Origin: Cryptomeria japonica | Taxonomy: Eukaryota > Streptophyta > Pinopsida > Cupressales > Cupressaceae | DNA: 64,000 nt | Assembly: GCF_030272615.1 (NCBI RefSeq) | Contig: NC_081410.1 | Span: 257,967,533-258,031,532, forward strand | Direction: 5' to 3' | Part shown: one piece after another, positions 1-11,608 of the stretch | Layout: each line of letters begins with the position of its first letter | Position numbering within the stretch: position 1 is the stretch's first letter | Position numbers and translations under genes: made by a program | Notes under the pieces: generated by a model | The model's input: the letters and a program-made list of their open reading frames with translations, nothing else | Database searches by the model: none | What the model was told of the DNA's origin: nothing

Positions 1-156
1 GGATGAAAGTGCTAAGTGGTCAACGTCATGAAATTTTGACTAGAGAATTGACGTCAGATTTCAATTTCGATCCCGAAAATGGACTCAGGACAGTCGATTT
101 AGCTTTGGGTACAAGTTTTATGTCCATCGGAGCAAGTTTAAAAATTAGGGTTTGGG

Positions 157-166
157 CTATATAAGG
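157..166 (+). promoter_or_regulatory. TATA box of the decayed PMD gene
   Basis: CTATATAAGG lies about 75 bases before the ATG at 241, a normal distance for a plant core promoter with a short 5' leader. It supports reading 241-315 as a genuine first exon, not a chance ORF. Nothing shows that it is still used. Confidence 0.5.
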
Positions 167-240
167 GGTTCAATGTGTCATTTTCAATTCATTTTTACCT
201 CTCAAAGTTTAAAATTTGAAAAACCTCTTGCGAATAAAAA

Positions 241-2573
241 ATGGCAATTCTGATTCAGGAGCATCGATTTGAGCGCCAGAAACGACATAATCGACCGCAG
301 AACTACGACCCAGCAGTAAGTGATCGATCTTTAGCCTTTGTATTTCTTAATTTTTGATTTTTTGTTGAATTTGTTACATGTTTAATTTCGTTCAAAGTCG
401 TTTGTGTCGTGCGGGTTAATACCATTTGTCGTAAGAATATCTGTCTTTTGGTAGTTTATCATTTAAGCAAGTAGGGTTTATCATCTGGTGTTATCCCATG
501 AGTCGTATGAAAATGTTCTTGATGGATCATTGTATTGTTCGAGGAGTATTAAATTATCGTATAAGACGTTTTACTCGTTTGACATGTATTTTTGGCTCGT
601 ATGAGTTTCTGCATGTCTGTGAAAACTCATATAAAAAACAACAAGCATTTTTAAGAGTGTAAACATCAATTTTTTATTCTGAATGTTGTATATTTGGATT
701 CTATAGCATTTTTATCACATTCTTGGTGCAAATTGGATCACATACTGATGATTTGTATGTTCGATTTTGCATATTTAGTTTCATGATATTCTTTTTCGAT
801 GTACATTTTCGTCGACGATGAGGCTTGTTCGTGAGTTATCAGATGCAGAGAGAGGTCATATTGGTTTGTGCGGATTCAGATACCTATTACAGATGCCTGA
901 TATCCATGTGAATCACAATATGTTGACTGCTTTAGTCAAGAGTTTTCATTCAGAGCATAACACCTTTCATTTATCGGTTGGAGAGATGACTATCACGCTA
1001 GAATATATATATAGGATTTTGAGGATTTCATTCGCTGGAGACAAGGTTGATTATGATTATATTCCATGATCCGGTATTTTGGCATTGAGACAGATATTCC
1101 ATGATGAGACTACTCTTGATTGCGCTATTACGTGGGATGATTTGATGAGCAGATATGGTGAGCAGTACCCTCTGGCGTGTGTTTTGGCAGATATGATTGG
1201 TTGTTTTGTGATGCCTGATAGATGACAACAGGGTTTTCTATGTGGTTGGGGTAGAATGCTTGAGAGGTTATTGACTCATATAGTGAGATTAGGGTGGGGA
1301 TCATGCTTGCTTGCTCATATGTATCATGAGATGCACGAGATTGTGTACCGGGAGGGGAAGAGCATGGCAACAGGTGTTTTAGTTCTACATATATGGGCAT
1401 GGGAGAACATCACAGTATGAAGACCTATAGTAGATGATTTGCAGGAGGCGCACCAACCTATTGTTTGTTGTTATTCAGGTTATGTTACTCAGCCCCATCT
1501 GGGCAAGTCTAACTATTGGAGGAGGTAGTTGGATGATCTGAATGCTGTAGTATGGAGACCGTATAGGGGTATAGAGTTGTGGGATGATTGGAGAGCTCAA
1601 AGGAAGGACATGTTCATGACTCGACCTCTCATTGGCAGATTAGTGTCTATTATTGAGTGGTTTGTAGTGTCTAGGGTGATGAGATAGTATGGGAGACCAC
1701 ATAATATATCCCAGGAGTTCACAACCTATGCTTGATACAGAGAGGAAGAGAGATGAGGATGGGCACCGAGACTGTCACATGTGCTGAGCATGCAAGAGTT
1801 AACAGGTTTACAACCACAAAGATGAGATTACTTAAAGGATGTTGCAGACTTGGGAGCATTGCCCTAGTATAGAGATTGGTTCCAGAGACATCCTTTTCCT
1901 TGGATTACAGATCTAGGAGAGCATGCACCCCTTATAGAGGAGGTTGAGGATGATGCACCAGCACACATGCATGTACCAGGTCAGGTATAGGGATGAGGGT
2001 AGTTACAAGGACAAAGAATGGATGTACCTAGGTGGATAGGAGGTGATCTTGGTGCTAGTAGCAACAGGGTTCTAGTGGGAGGTAGACAATGACAGAGAGG
2101 GGAGGGTGGATCCTTAGGAGCTGTTGGGGTCGAGGCTGGTGGTTCTAGGGCAACAGAGATTGGAGGATAGAGCGGCTCCTAGGAATGTTAGGCAATGGAG
2201 AGATGAGCAGGGAGGCGGAGAGGGGAATGTCGGGATAGAGCAGGGAGTACCAGATGTAGTACAATCTTTAAGATCGAGGTTGATAGGTTTGCAGTCACAG
2301 TTGACAGTGGTGCATACACAACTTGTAGAGCGAGAACGACAACTTGCATAGGTTAGAGTAGAGCGTGATGCTCTTTAGCAAGAGGTTTTGCATCAGATGA
2401 GTCGTGCAGCCTATTATGTTGCAACATGTAGTGTAGCGGTCCCAATAGCACAACAAGTTGTTTTGTATTTTTAGTATATGGCTCGATCTGAGGGAGCTAG
2501 GGCACCCAGACAGGATGTTGTTCAACAAGCACCACCTCCTCCACCCAACGATGAGAGAAAGGAAAAGAGCTAG
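241..2573 (+). pseudogene. Plant mobile domain (PMD, MAIN-like) pseudogene
   Basis: A first exon is suggested at 241-315 (ATG to a GTAAGT donor). The main body runs from about 818. It shows the PMD hallmarks in order: FHSEHNTFHL then GEMTITLE near 940-1000, LGWGSCLLAHMYHEMHE near 1290-1335, LHIWAWENI near 1384-1410, and YSGYVTQPHLGKSNYW near 1472-1520. The reading frame is broken by at least ten stops (for example 1067, 1222, 1418, 1528 and 1686). A frame change between about 1980 and 2124 leads into a glutamine/arginine-rich, coiled-coil-like tail (2124-2573) ending in a run of five prolines. PMD proteins are plant nuclear factors linked to silencing and are often carried by transposons. No clean splice acceptor is visible before 818. 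Whether this was a host gene or a transposon passenger cannot be decided here. Confidence 0.8.
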
Positions 2574-3950
2574 ATTTATTATCTCCTAGATTTTGTTATA
2601 TACCCCATTTTTTGTAGCCTATACGATTCTTGCTTCGATGAGACATTGTATATGACAGTTGATATCATTTGTACTCTAAGACACTGAGAGTATGACGATA
2701 TATACGAGCTCTTGATTTGATTTCATCGTACTTGTGTTGATTGATTATGAGATGTTGTTCTATATGATTTATTCTATATGTATGTATATATTTTCAGTAT
2801 GGATGTATGTAATGTAGATGAATATGGATGTTTTTGCTTTATTTTATTTCTTATATGCAAATAAATGATGAAAATGAGTAACTAGTAATGCAGATGTTTA
2901 GTTTGTTTTTTATGCAATAATATGAATGTTAATAAATATATGAAATATATGGATCTATATAAGATGCTCATGTATGCAGCTAACATCTCAATACAAAAGT
3001 ACTCGATCGGAGAAACGATGATGAAAAAGAGACCACTTAGCCGAGAAATGAGGATTGCTTCATACTCTCATTCAAAAGATAAAGAGATCATTGTTATCAT
3101 GTCGAAATCATTTAAAATGCATAAAATTTAGAATGAATGCAACTTAAACTTAGTCACTAGATTTGGTATGCTTAATTTTCATCATTGAGCGTTTTACAAA
3201 CACAACAGGCAAAATAGAGTTCCTTTCTTTCATATGCAATATTAATTATCTTGTCCACAATGACCCTTTTATCGTTCATATCCTTGGACAAATTATGCAT
3301 GCATCTAGATTGCACATTAAAGAAATTCCCTCAAAACAGACAAAGAAATGACTCCAATCCCTCTGTAGCATACAAATAAGTGGAGTCGAGGTATGTGTGG
3401 CGATTTCACCTTGATGTGAAGGCACTTATCATAGACACCTAGCTGATTAGATGTTTCCATATCATCAGAATCGTTCCTATAAGCAGAAAACAAAGAAAAG
3501 TATTATGCCCCCAATCCTTGCTCCTCTTAGTCAAGATAGACTTCCTCGTGTTACTCAAAGGGAATAATAATCAAAAACCAATGTAAAAGACAACACACAA
3601 AGAAAATTTCAATCATATCTCAAACAATTTAGTGATTGTTTTCAGTAGTCTTGTTTTGCTTGTTTACTCAGTGATAAAACTCTGTAGTGGATAGGAGACA
3701 AGTGACTGACTTGGATTGGATGACCTGGTACTACCGATAGAAAGATGACTTGGTTGATACTACTTAGGACATGTGAATTGATCAGTCGATTACCCTAAGA
3801 CCAGGACATTGATCGGTTTCAAGCCATGAGAGTTCCAAAAGAACTATATGTCACAAAAGTGACTAAAAGTTATGTACAAGTGAAAGCGAAGATGCAGGAA
3901 AGCGGGAATGAAAATGGGAAATGCCAAATTTGCATTGATAGATGGAGCGC
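2574..3950. other. No gene recognised
   Basis: AT-rich sequence between the PMD pseudogene and the gypsy remnant. Short open frames at 2922-3131 and 3163-3351 show no family motif and no splice context. The part after about 3400 is probably the 3' untranslated side of the minus-strand gypsy element, but no LTR border could be placed. Confidence 0.4.
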
Positions 3951-4134
3951 TTGAGTACAAGAGGCGTCTGTTTACCAGGTTTTCACCTGCTTGAAAAAGA
4001 TCCTTTCTTTTTTCTTTCTTTTTTTTTTTTTTACCAAGGTGTCTGTTTACTAGGTTTTCACCAAGGCTTCCATTTTTTTATTTTTTGGTTATTCCAGGAC
4101 TTTTTATGTGTATAGGTTGTTGGAGTAGAGAATA

Positions 4135-5911
4135 CTAAGTGAAAAATTTCTTCAAGTGAATGGTGTTGATCGGTTCATGGATTTGTTCTCCTTTCGATGT
4201 TGAGAGTTGATAGGCACCGGAGCCAAAAACTATAGTAATGATGTAGGGACCCAGCTAGTTGGGTTCAAACTTCCCTTTGTTGTCTCGAAACTGTTGATTT
4301 TTAGGATTTTCTCTCAAAACAAGGCCACCAACCTGAAATTCTCTTTGTCGAACTTTTTTGTTATAACCTCTAGACATTCTCTTTTGGTAGGCTCTCAGAT
4401 GATCAAATGTCACTTGCCGACGTTCATCCAACAACTCGAGTTCTTGCAATCTAGATATTCTGTAGTCTTCATCAGTAAAAAGACCTTGCAAAGAAACTCT
4501 TAAAGAAGGTATTTCCACCTCAACATGCAAGATTGCTTCATACCCATACACCAAAGAAAAAGGTGTAGTCCCAGTAGGTGTTCTGATACTTGTTCTATAA
4601 GCCCATAGTGCAGGATTGAGCTGCAGATGCCAATCCTTTCCAGATTTATTTACTGTTTTGTGTAAGATAGTCAACAGATTTTTGTTAGATGCTTCAACTT
4701 GTCCATTACCTTGAGGGTAGTATATGGATGACCAGTGTTGTTTGATTTTGAATTTTTCATAGAGCTCATCTAGATCTTTGTTTTTGAACTACCCTCCATT
4801 GCCATTCACAATGGAAGAAGGTATCCCATACCTGCAAATGATATAGTTAAGGATGAACATAGCTACTTGTTTACCGGTTGCTTTGATCAGCAGAACCGCT
4901 TCCACCCACTTAGTGAAGTACTCAGTGGCAGTTATGATAAACTTGTGTTTGTTAGATGATGCAGGATATATTTGGCCAATGAGGTCAAACGCCCATTGTT
5001 GAAAAGGCCAATGTGTGATGAAAGGTATGAGATCCCTTGCTGGAGCATGTATGAGGTTCCCATGTAGATGACACTTCTCACAAGTTTTAGCAAATTTTAT
5101 AGCATCTTTCTCCATATCTGGCCAGTAGTAGCCAACCCTTAGCAGTTTTTGAGCTAAAGTTAGACCGTTTGAATGAGATCCACAAATACCTTCATGCACT
5201 TCAGATAATGCACATTAGGACTCTTCAGTTTCTAGACACCTAAGCAAAGTACTATCCAAACCTCGCCTATATAAATCGTTAGCGATGATGACATACCGTG
5301 AAGCGTTTCATATTAGGTTCCTTTTCTCATTACGGGTAAGATTAGTAGGAATAATTTGGTCACTCAAGTAAGAGTAAATATGGCTATAGCGAGACAAATC
5401 ATGTCCAATGATAGAACATACCATCTGGGACTCAGGGGAATCATAAGCAGGATAATGTAATTCTTCCACCAGGAATTTAAAGTGGAACTCAGATTCTTGT
5501 AGCTGTGGTATAGACGCTAAGGTAGCCATAGCATCTGCTAATCTATTTGCTGATCTGAGAATCTGTTGAAATGATACAAAGGTAAAGTATTTATTGAGAT
5601 CATCAACCATTCTCTTATAAGGCATTAGTTTCTCATTTCGAGTTTGGTATATATCATTGATTTGGTTGATAATCAACTAAGAGTCTCCATAGATGTGTAA
5701 CTCAACGACCTTCCATTCGATAACCAACTTGATCCCATTTACCAAAGCTTCATATTCTACAATATTGTTGGTGCAAGGAAAGAGAATCTTGTAAGCCTTT
5801 GGAATTGAATATCTTTGAAGAGTGATAAAAAGTATTCCATCACCAGAACCATGTTGAGTGAAAGACCCATCAAAGAAAATTTTCCATTATCACTGAGCAA
5901 GGTGCATGATG
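4135..5911 (-). pseudogene. gypsy pol 3' part: second RNase H and integrase
   Basis: Reading downwards on the minus strand, an RVT_3-type RNase H comes first (FDGSFTQHGSGDGILF at about 5830-5880, then NNIVEYEAL, then RSANRLADAMATL at about 5520-5570). Next is the integrase zinc-binding part (HEGICGSH ... TCEKCH, about 5080-5195), the integrase core (FDLIGQIYPASSNKHKFI, about 4930-5000), and the C-terminal part ending at the TAG at 4135-4137. Defects: a double stop near 5885, a stop near 5680, and a stop near 4250. In the integrase core the second catalytic Asp region reads IVNGNGG where the family has SDNG, so the Asp is lost. The element could not make a working integrase. Confidence 0.85.
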
Positions 5912-5916
5912 GATTC

Positions 5917-8900
5917 TGTAATGCCCCACCAGGAAACCCCGAAGGGATAAGCCAAAAGGCACGAAAGGAGTGCAATAATTTTTTATTTTTTTAAAAAAGT
6001 TACACCACATTAAGATACAACAAGATATCAAAGATTTAGATTACATAGCGGAAGACATCAACTAACACCTAAAGAGTTTCCCAACGAGATTACTTAAATT
6101 TCACAATTCACTTAACTCACACAATTAATCCAATATAGCTGATTACCTTAATAACGAGATAATTCTTAGTCAGGATAATTTCTTTCAAAAGATGGAAATA
6201 TAAAACACAAGCAAGGATTCATCCATTAAGATCTATTCATAATCTTCATTCAAGCTTTTCATTTAAAATTACAAGCCATACCTCTAAAATCTTAATACAC
6301 TAGGATTTCATCAAAAACATAAGAGATCTTTTCAAGCATACTTAATTTCCTTAACAACAACTGAATATATTCCATTACTCTAAGATACATTCTTTCATAC
6401 TCCAATTTATTGCATTAAAGAGACGATTGCATACATGCATCTACGATAAATCTCATCTAAACCACTTAAGCATTCGATCAACATGGCATTCAAGAAAGAA
6501 CTGCATAAAAGCATTAAAAGCTAATTCCATTTATCCACTTAACCATTCTAACATAAGCTAATCATACATGATAAAGCTGAATAAAGGAAACATAAGAGAA
6601 TAACATCACATAACGCCATAATGATCTCGGAGTTCACCCCTAAAGGGCTACATCTCCGGGTCTGCTCAACTGCAAGACCCCTCTGAATAATAATAAAGTT
6701 AAGAATACAAGAGGTTACACTATTACAATCCGGCCATCAAGGCGAAATATAAACAATATACAAACGACCGCATCGGTCAATCGATACATAAACGATCCCT
6801 GAAAAGGAAAGGATCTAGCTGAACATAATCAAAGTTATTACAAAGGTCCAGAAGAGCATCCACAAGACTGAGCCATCACCACCCAAGGTCTAACATGAAA
6901 TCGACACTCACAAGGGCATAAACAAAAGGACGACCCACAAAGGTACTCTTAACAGGACAAAACGACAACACACTAGCAAACGTAGGGACAAGTGTCATCA
7001 CACAACCTGGTATGGTTACCATGGGAGGTCTTCATAGGTCCCGACCCCATACACTGGGTCACCCTGGCAACCTAATCCGAGCTTCCGGCCCATCCAAGCC
7101 TCATGTGGACCCACACATCCTCTCGTGAAGACAAGGATGGTGGTTTGCCATTTCAGGCCTTCTCACAGCATGTCAAGTCTAAGTTAGCACTCGTCCCATG
7201 TGTGAGGCACAATTATCTTACTTAGAGATTACATTCTAATCTACTTAGGTTATCACTTATTAGACTCACTTTCGACGGGTTACCCAGCAGCCACTTTGGG
7301 CGCGGCCCCCAATCGAAAGCCACTTTCCCATACGACACTAGACTATACTCAGACGAACTCAAAACCAAGGAATACACATGGTCAGACGAATGGAGTTCAA
7401 GAAGGGAGAAACAAACATCTGGTCAAACATGACTCACAAATGGTACACTTACTGACGGTACTCTAACTAGAGACCCGACAAACTAAGGTCAACCACGAAT
7501 CATCATTCGACTCACACAAAGAGGATATGACCAAATATGACACTACCACAATACAACAATCAACTCAGAACCGAGGACTGAAATAGGTACCCCAAATCAT
7601 TCCATACGACAGGGTCCTAACAAACAAAGCACGACTTGCCATTTCATAATTAAGAGCGAATATAGAAATTAAACTCGCAAAGGCAATAAACAGAAAGGAC
7701 AATATTCAACAGATGCAATCTTTCTGAATTGATCTAAACAATAAACGTCGATCAAGTTTCCTACAAGATCTATATCATATAACAGTTATCTACCTCATCT
7801 AGGGATAGGTTGATCTTGGATTTCTAACTCTCTAAGGTTCAAAGCATCGAACAGACATTACGCCATAATGAGTTCTTAAACCAAATTCATATTAATAAAA
7901 CTCAGACAACCATTAATCATTTAAATAAGATATTTAATCTCCAATAAACCATCATTGACATACTGGTTCAAAACCACTTATACAGTTTCATATTTTTCAA
8001 TCCCAGATGCACTATACAGATCACAGAAAATATAAATATAAAAAGAGAATCTAATGAAGATAATCATTTCCAAAACCACATCGTTTAAAATTCAAATATC
8101 CAATGATAAATATTTCACTTACTTCTCAATTACTCAAATGATATGTTCTGGAATAATATTTAACATCATCAATTAGTAATTATAACATATTTCAACAGTT
8201 TTCCAATAACATAATATTCTATTTCATTTTTAAACAATACTACCTCAATTAGCCAACTTCCCTAATCAGCTAGAAGGTAAGATATAAATTTATTAGTCCA
8301 AGATCAATTAGAATATAATCGATAATATTCAATTGCGAAATTACAGTTGTAGAACTTAATTAGAAGGAGTGCACAAGTCATGAAATGAAATTGAATAATG
8401 ATTAACCTATAAACTCCATTATAAACTTAATCAATATCAAATTAACATTTATCAAGATTAATGCCACCTTAATCATAATTAAGAAACTAATTAAAACTTA
8501 ACATTAAAATAATATTTAAAAATATTATATGCATTTTTTTTTGAATACTAAAAAAAATTACATAAATTTTTTTTTTTTAAAAACTAATTTAAAACAAAGC
8601 ATTTTAAAAAGGGCGAAGGCGGGGCCCACCTCCCAACGGGGACGGCTGGGCGCCCAAACCCTAGCCGAGGGCAACTCCCGCGCGGGCGGCGCCACTGCGG
8701 TGCCCGCAGGTCCCGCGGCGCCCTGCGGTCACCACAGTGAGCCGCGGCCACTGGAGAACGGCGAGCAGGAGCGGGGGAAACAAGCGGGGGAGGGGAGGAG
8801 GAGCGGGTGGAGCTCCGCTCCCCGCCCTCCAACCCCAACCAACAGTTAAAAAAAAACACACGCACAACTCGGTAAAATATATATATATTTTTTAAAAGAA

Positions 8901-10222
8901 ATGCACAGTTCGATTAAAATACGTTTTACACAGCGCTATTTTATTTAAAACACAGTTCATTTTTTTCATAGAAATGCAACGGAAAACACGAAATGCTTCG
9001 AAATCATATATTTCGATTCAATCATACACGAGGTCCATATTATTTTTTTTTAATAAGAAACGTGGGTTTCAAACACTCCCACCCACAATAGCAAAACCCC
9101 ATAATAACATTAAAAAAACAGTCTTAAAAAGAGACTTACAAGAGGATATTGCAAAACCCAAACCATTTCCATAACAACAAGGAAGAACAGTTAAGGTAAA
9201 TCCTACCTTCACACGCATTCCTGGAATAACTGAAGGAGAACCCAATCCTGCCAGATCCAGAAGCACTTCCTTCCTCCCAAAACCCCCAATTTCATCCAAA
9301 AATATTTTCCAACCAACCATTTTCCAAAAATATCCATCCCCAAAATCTCCCCAAAAATTAGGTTATATGGAAGAGTTGACCAAAATTCCATTTTTGGAAT
9401 TAAAATTTTTATTTAAAAATAATTCTCAAAATTAATTCTTTTCTAACTATAACAACAAATTGACTTGCTTTCAAATCCAAAATCGATTTCCTCATTTAAT
9501 TCAATTTAACCTTTCTAATTTCAAAAGCCAACAGAATACAATTTAATCTATGGCAATTAAATACAGAACTTTCTTTTTCGACAGCATGCACAAAATGCAT
9601 TTAATATTCAAATTCAGTCATTTAATCGAACTCACTCCCAATTTAAAACGAGCAATCCAATATCAACGAAAATCGCATAACGAATCCCGATTAATTTAGT
9701 CCATAAATCTCTAATGCACAAATACATATTTAATCAAAATAATTACTAAGGACTAATTAATCAATTTAACCATTCACACCACGCACACAAATCGAGAAGG
9801 TCAACCAAACAGACGACTCGCAAACCCAAACAAGAAGGGAACACCGACGACGGTTGACGATGCTCACTTGAGCACGACGAAGGTCAACTAGGGTCTTACG
9901 ACCACCTAATCCAACTCTAAGGATAAAAGAGGTACACTCAAACCTGCAAATCCAGGTGAAGACGAACCTCGCACTCATGCGGCGTTGTACCTGAAATCTC
10001 CTGCAACCAAGAGTCATACATGCATACATATATAAACTTAATGAAAGCGTTAGCTCAATATTAATACCACGAAATAGGTACACTAAACAACTTGCTTACA
10101 ACTAGTGTGAGAACCACATCAACAGCTATGCGTTAAATCAACATCTGACTATAACATTATATTAAGATAAACTAACCGAGATTAAACCAAGATTAGAGAT
10201 TGATTAGGGTAGGGGTACTACA
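5917..10222. mobile_element. 4.3-kb TG...CA insertion, probable giant solo LTR
   Basis: The ends are TGTAATGCCCC and GGGGTACTACA, which are imperfect inverted repeats with canonical TG/CA termini. They are flanked by the direct repeat GATTC at 5912-5916 and 10223-10227. Removing the insert plus one GATTC restores the host gypsy pol reading frame across the join, so the borders are well supported. No gag, pol, primer-binding site or second LTR copy was seen in its 4,306 bases. The simplest reading is a solo LTR left by LTR-LTR recombination of a very large retrotransposon. A non-autonomous element with no detectable LTRs is the alternative. Orientation is not certain. Confidence 0.75.
8608..8846. 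other. GC-rich island inside the solo LTR
   Basis: About 240 bases of very GC-rich DNA sit abruptly inside AT-rich sequence, bordered by poly-A/T runs at about 8560-8585 and 8847-8856. The segment contains AAACCCTAGCC, a plant telo-box-like motif. Both strands carry open frames here, which is a side effect of the composition; no protein family is evident. It could be a promoter or leader region of the parent retrotransposon. Confidence 0.55.
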
Positions 10223-10227
10223 GATTC

Positions 10228-11103
10228 ATCTTGAAATTCTATGTGCAAAGGTTGATTGTCTTCAAGCGAAGCATCAACAAGTTGATCTACAATGGCCTGT
10301 CATTTGATAGCTTTGCATTCTATATATTCAATATCAAATTCTATAAGAACCATGACCCATTTAGCCAATCTTCTGGTAAGTGTTGCTTTGCTGAGAAGGT
10401 ATTTGAGCGGATCAATCTTAGCGACCAGCTTGATAGAATGTGCTAACATGTAGTGTCTTAATTTATGTGATGCAAAGACTAATGCCAAACAAGCTTTCTC
10501 TATGATAGTATAGTTCATCTCATAGGACACCAAGGTCCTGCTAATATAATATAGCTCTTTCTTTTTTATTCTCATCCTTTTGTGCCAAAAGTGCCCCCAG
10601 TGATGTATCTGTAGCTGATATGTAGAGAATCAATGGTTTGCCTTGAATTGGTGGCATCAGTATACGTGGATTATAAAAATATTCCTTGATTTTCTTTAGG
10701 TGTTGTTCACAATCTTCATCCCAGTTGTATTTGACTCCTTTTCGTAATGCCTTTGTGAATGGTTGAGCCTTATCTGCTAACTGAGAAATAAAGCATCTTA
10801 TTGATTGGAGGTGCCCTTGTAAACTTCTCATTTGACTGATATTCTTTGGAGGTGACATTTCCATGATAGCCTTAACTTTTTCTGGATCCACTTCAATTCC
10901 TTTCGCTGAAACAATATATCCTAGGAGCTTACCAGATGTAACCCCAAATGCACATTTTTTGGGATTTAATCTGAGTTTGAATTGTTCCATCTTGTCTAAT
11001 ATTGGACCTAGTTTTGATACATGTGTTGATCTTTGCATAAATTTAACTAGAGTATCATCAACATAATCCTCCATGATTTTGTGTATCATATCATGAAAAT
11101 TGT
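10228..11103 (-). pseudogene. gypsy pol 5' part: reverse transcriptase and RNase H
   Basis: Starts within reverse transcriptase at FHDMIHKIMEDYVDD (the catalytic YVDD is intact, about 11055-11100). It continues through LRLNPKKCAFGVTSGKLLGY and the thumb region into the first RNase H (ILYISATDTSLGALLAQ, then YISRTLVSYEMNYTIIEKACLALVFA). The N-terminal half of reverse transcriptase is missing. A frameshift lies between the two open parts near 10545-10575, and a TGA interrupts the linker near 10290. The linker runs straight into the second RNase H on the far side of the 5917-10222 insertion. Confidence 0.88.
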
Positions 11104-11223
11104 TATAATTCCGACAACAAAAAAATTCATTGAATTCCGACATACCATTTAAAATTTGTAAATGTATAAAATTAACTATGTAAATGTACAAAGTTAACTA
11201 TAAAATCTAATGGTACTCTTCCC

Positions 11224-11291
11224 TATATTCACATTGCTCGCCTTCAATCTCTATCCACATGCTCGCCTTCGAATCTCTATCCACATGCTGG
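11224..11291. repeat. Short tandem duplication upstream of the host gene
   Basis: The phrase GCTCGCCTTC(G)AATCTCTATCCACATGCT is present in two adjacent imperfect copies with a period of about 27 bases. It falls between the truncated gypsy element and exon 1, so it lies in the putative promoter. Confidence 0.5.
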
Positions 11292-11318
11292 TTACAACTC
11301 AGAAAAAAATTTAACAAA

Positions 11319-11332
11319 AAATATATTATTTA
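11319..11332 (+). promoter_or_regulatory. Possible TATA region of the host gene
   Basis: An ATATATTATTTAAA-like stretch lies about 220 bases upstream of the ATG at 11547, the best core-promoter candidate in the gap between the gypsy remnant and exon 1. AT-rich sequence of this kind is common, so support is weak. Confidence 0.25.
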
Positions 11333-11546
11333 AATTTAACAAATAAAAGGGTCGGCATTGCAAGATATGGAAAGTGCAAGTACAGTATTTGATATTTGAA
11401 AGGCATTTGGGATCCGAAAAGCCCTACTACTTGTTCATTCCGTAAAATCAGTTCGATCAATCCAGTAGGTACTTTTTTTTTAATTCAATATGACGACGTT
11501 CTATGCTTGATAAGGAAACTTAATTTATTCATGCGGATGTGAAAAA

Positions 11547-11608
11547 ATGGAGGGGAAACGCCTTCAGCCAAAGCACGGAGATGTCAAGGGCACGTACTCC
11601 CACTCCAG
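11547..11608 (+). CDS. Host gene exon 1 (coding part)
   Basis: Encodes MEGKRLQPKHGDVKGTYSHS plus two bases (AG) and is followed by the donor GTTAAC. Ending in phase 2, it pairs exactly with exon 2, which begins with the single base T. The open frame continues past the donor to 11792, but that extension has no family character. Confidence 0.75.

Larger units (their letters stand above)
4135..11103 (-). mobile_element. Ty3/gypsy (Tat-type) LTR retrotransposon remnant
   Basis: Minus-strand pol domains occur in the order reverse transcriptase, RNase H, second RNase H (RVT_3 type), integrase. The second RNase H before integrase is the signature of the Tat lineage. The element is cut at its 5' side inside reverse transcriptase (about 11103, just before the FHDMIHK...YVDD segment), and gag and protease are absent. 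No LTRs were found on either side. It is split by the insertion 5917-10222, and the pol reading resumes correctly when the insertion and one GATTC copy are removed. It lies about 440 bases upstream of the host gene start. Confidence 0.88.

Noticed and set aside
8529-8867. Three overlapping open frames, rich in Pro, Arg and Gly, on both strands
   Set aside because: They are produced by the GC-rich island, where stops are rare in all frames; no domain and no splice context support them.
9766-10083. 105-codon minus-strand frame near the end of the solo LTR
   Set aside because: No family motif; it lies within LTR sequence defined by its ends and target duplication.
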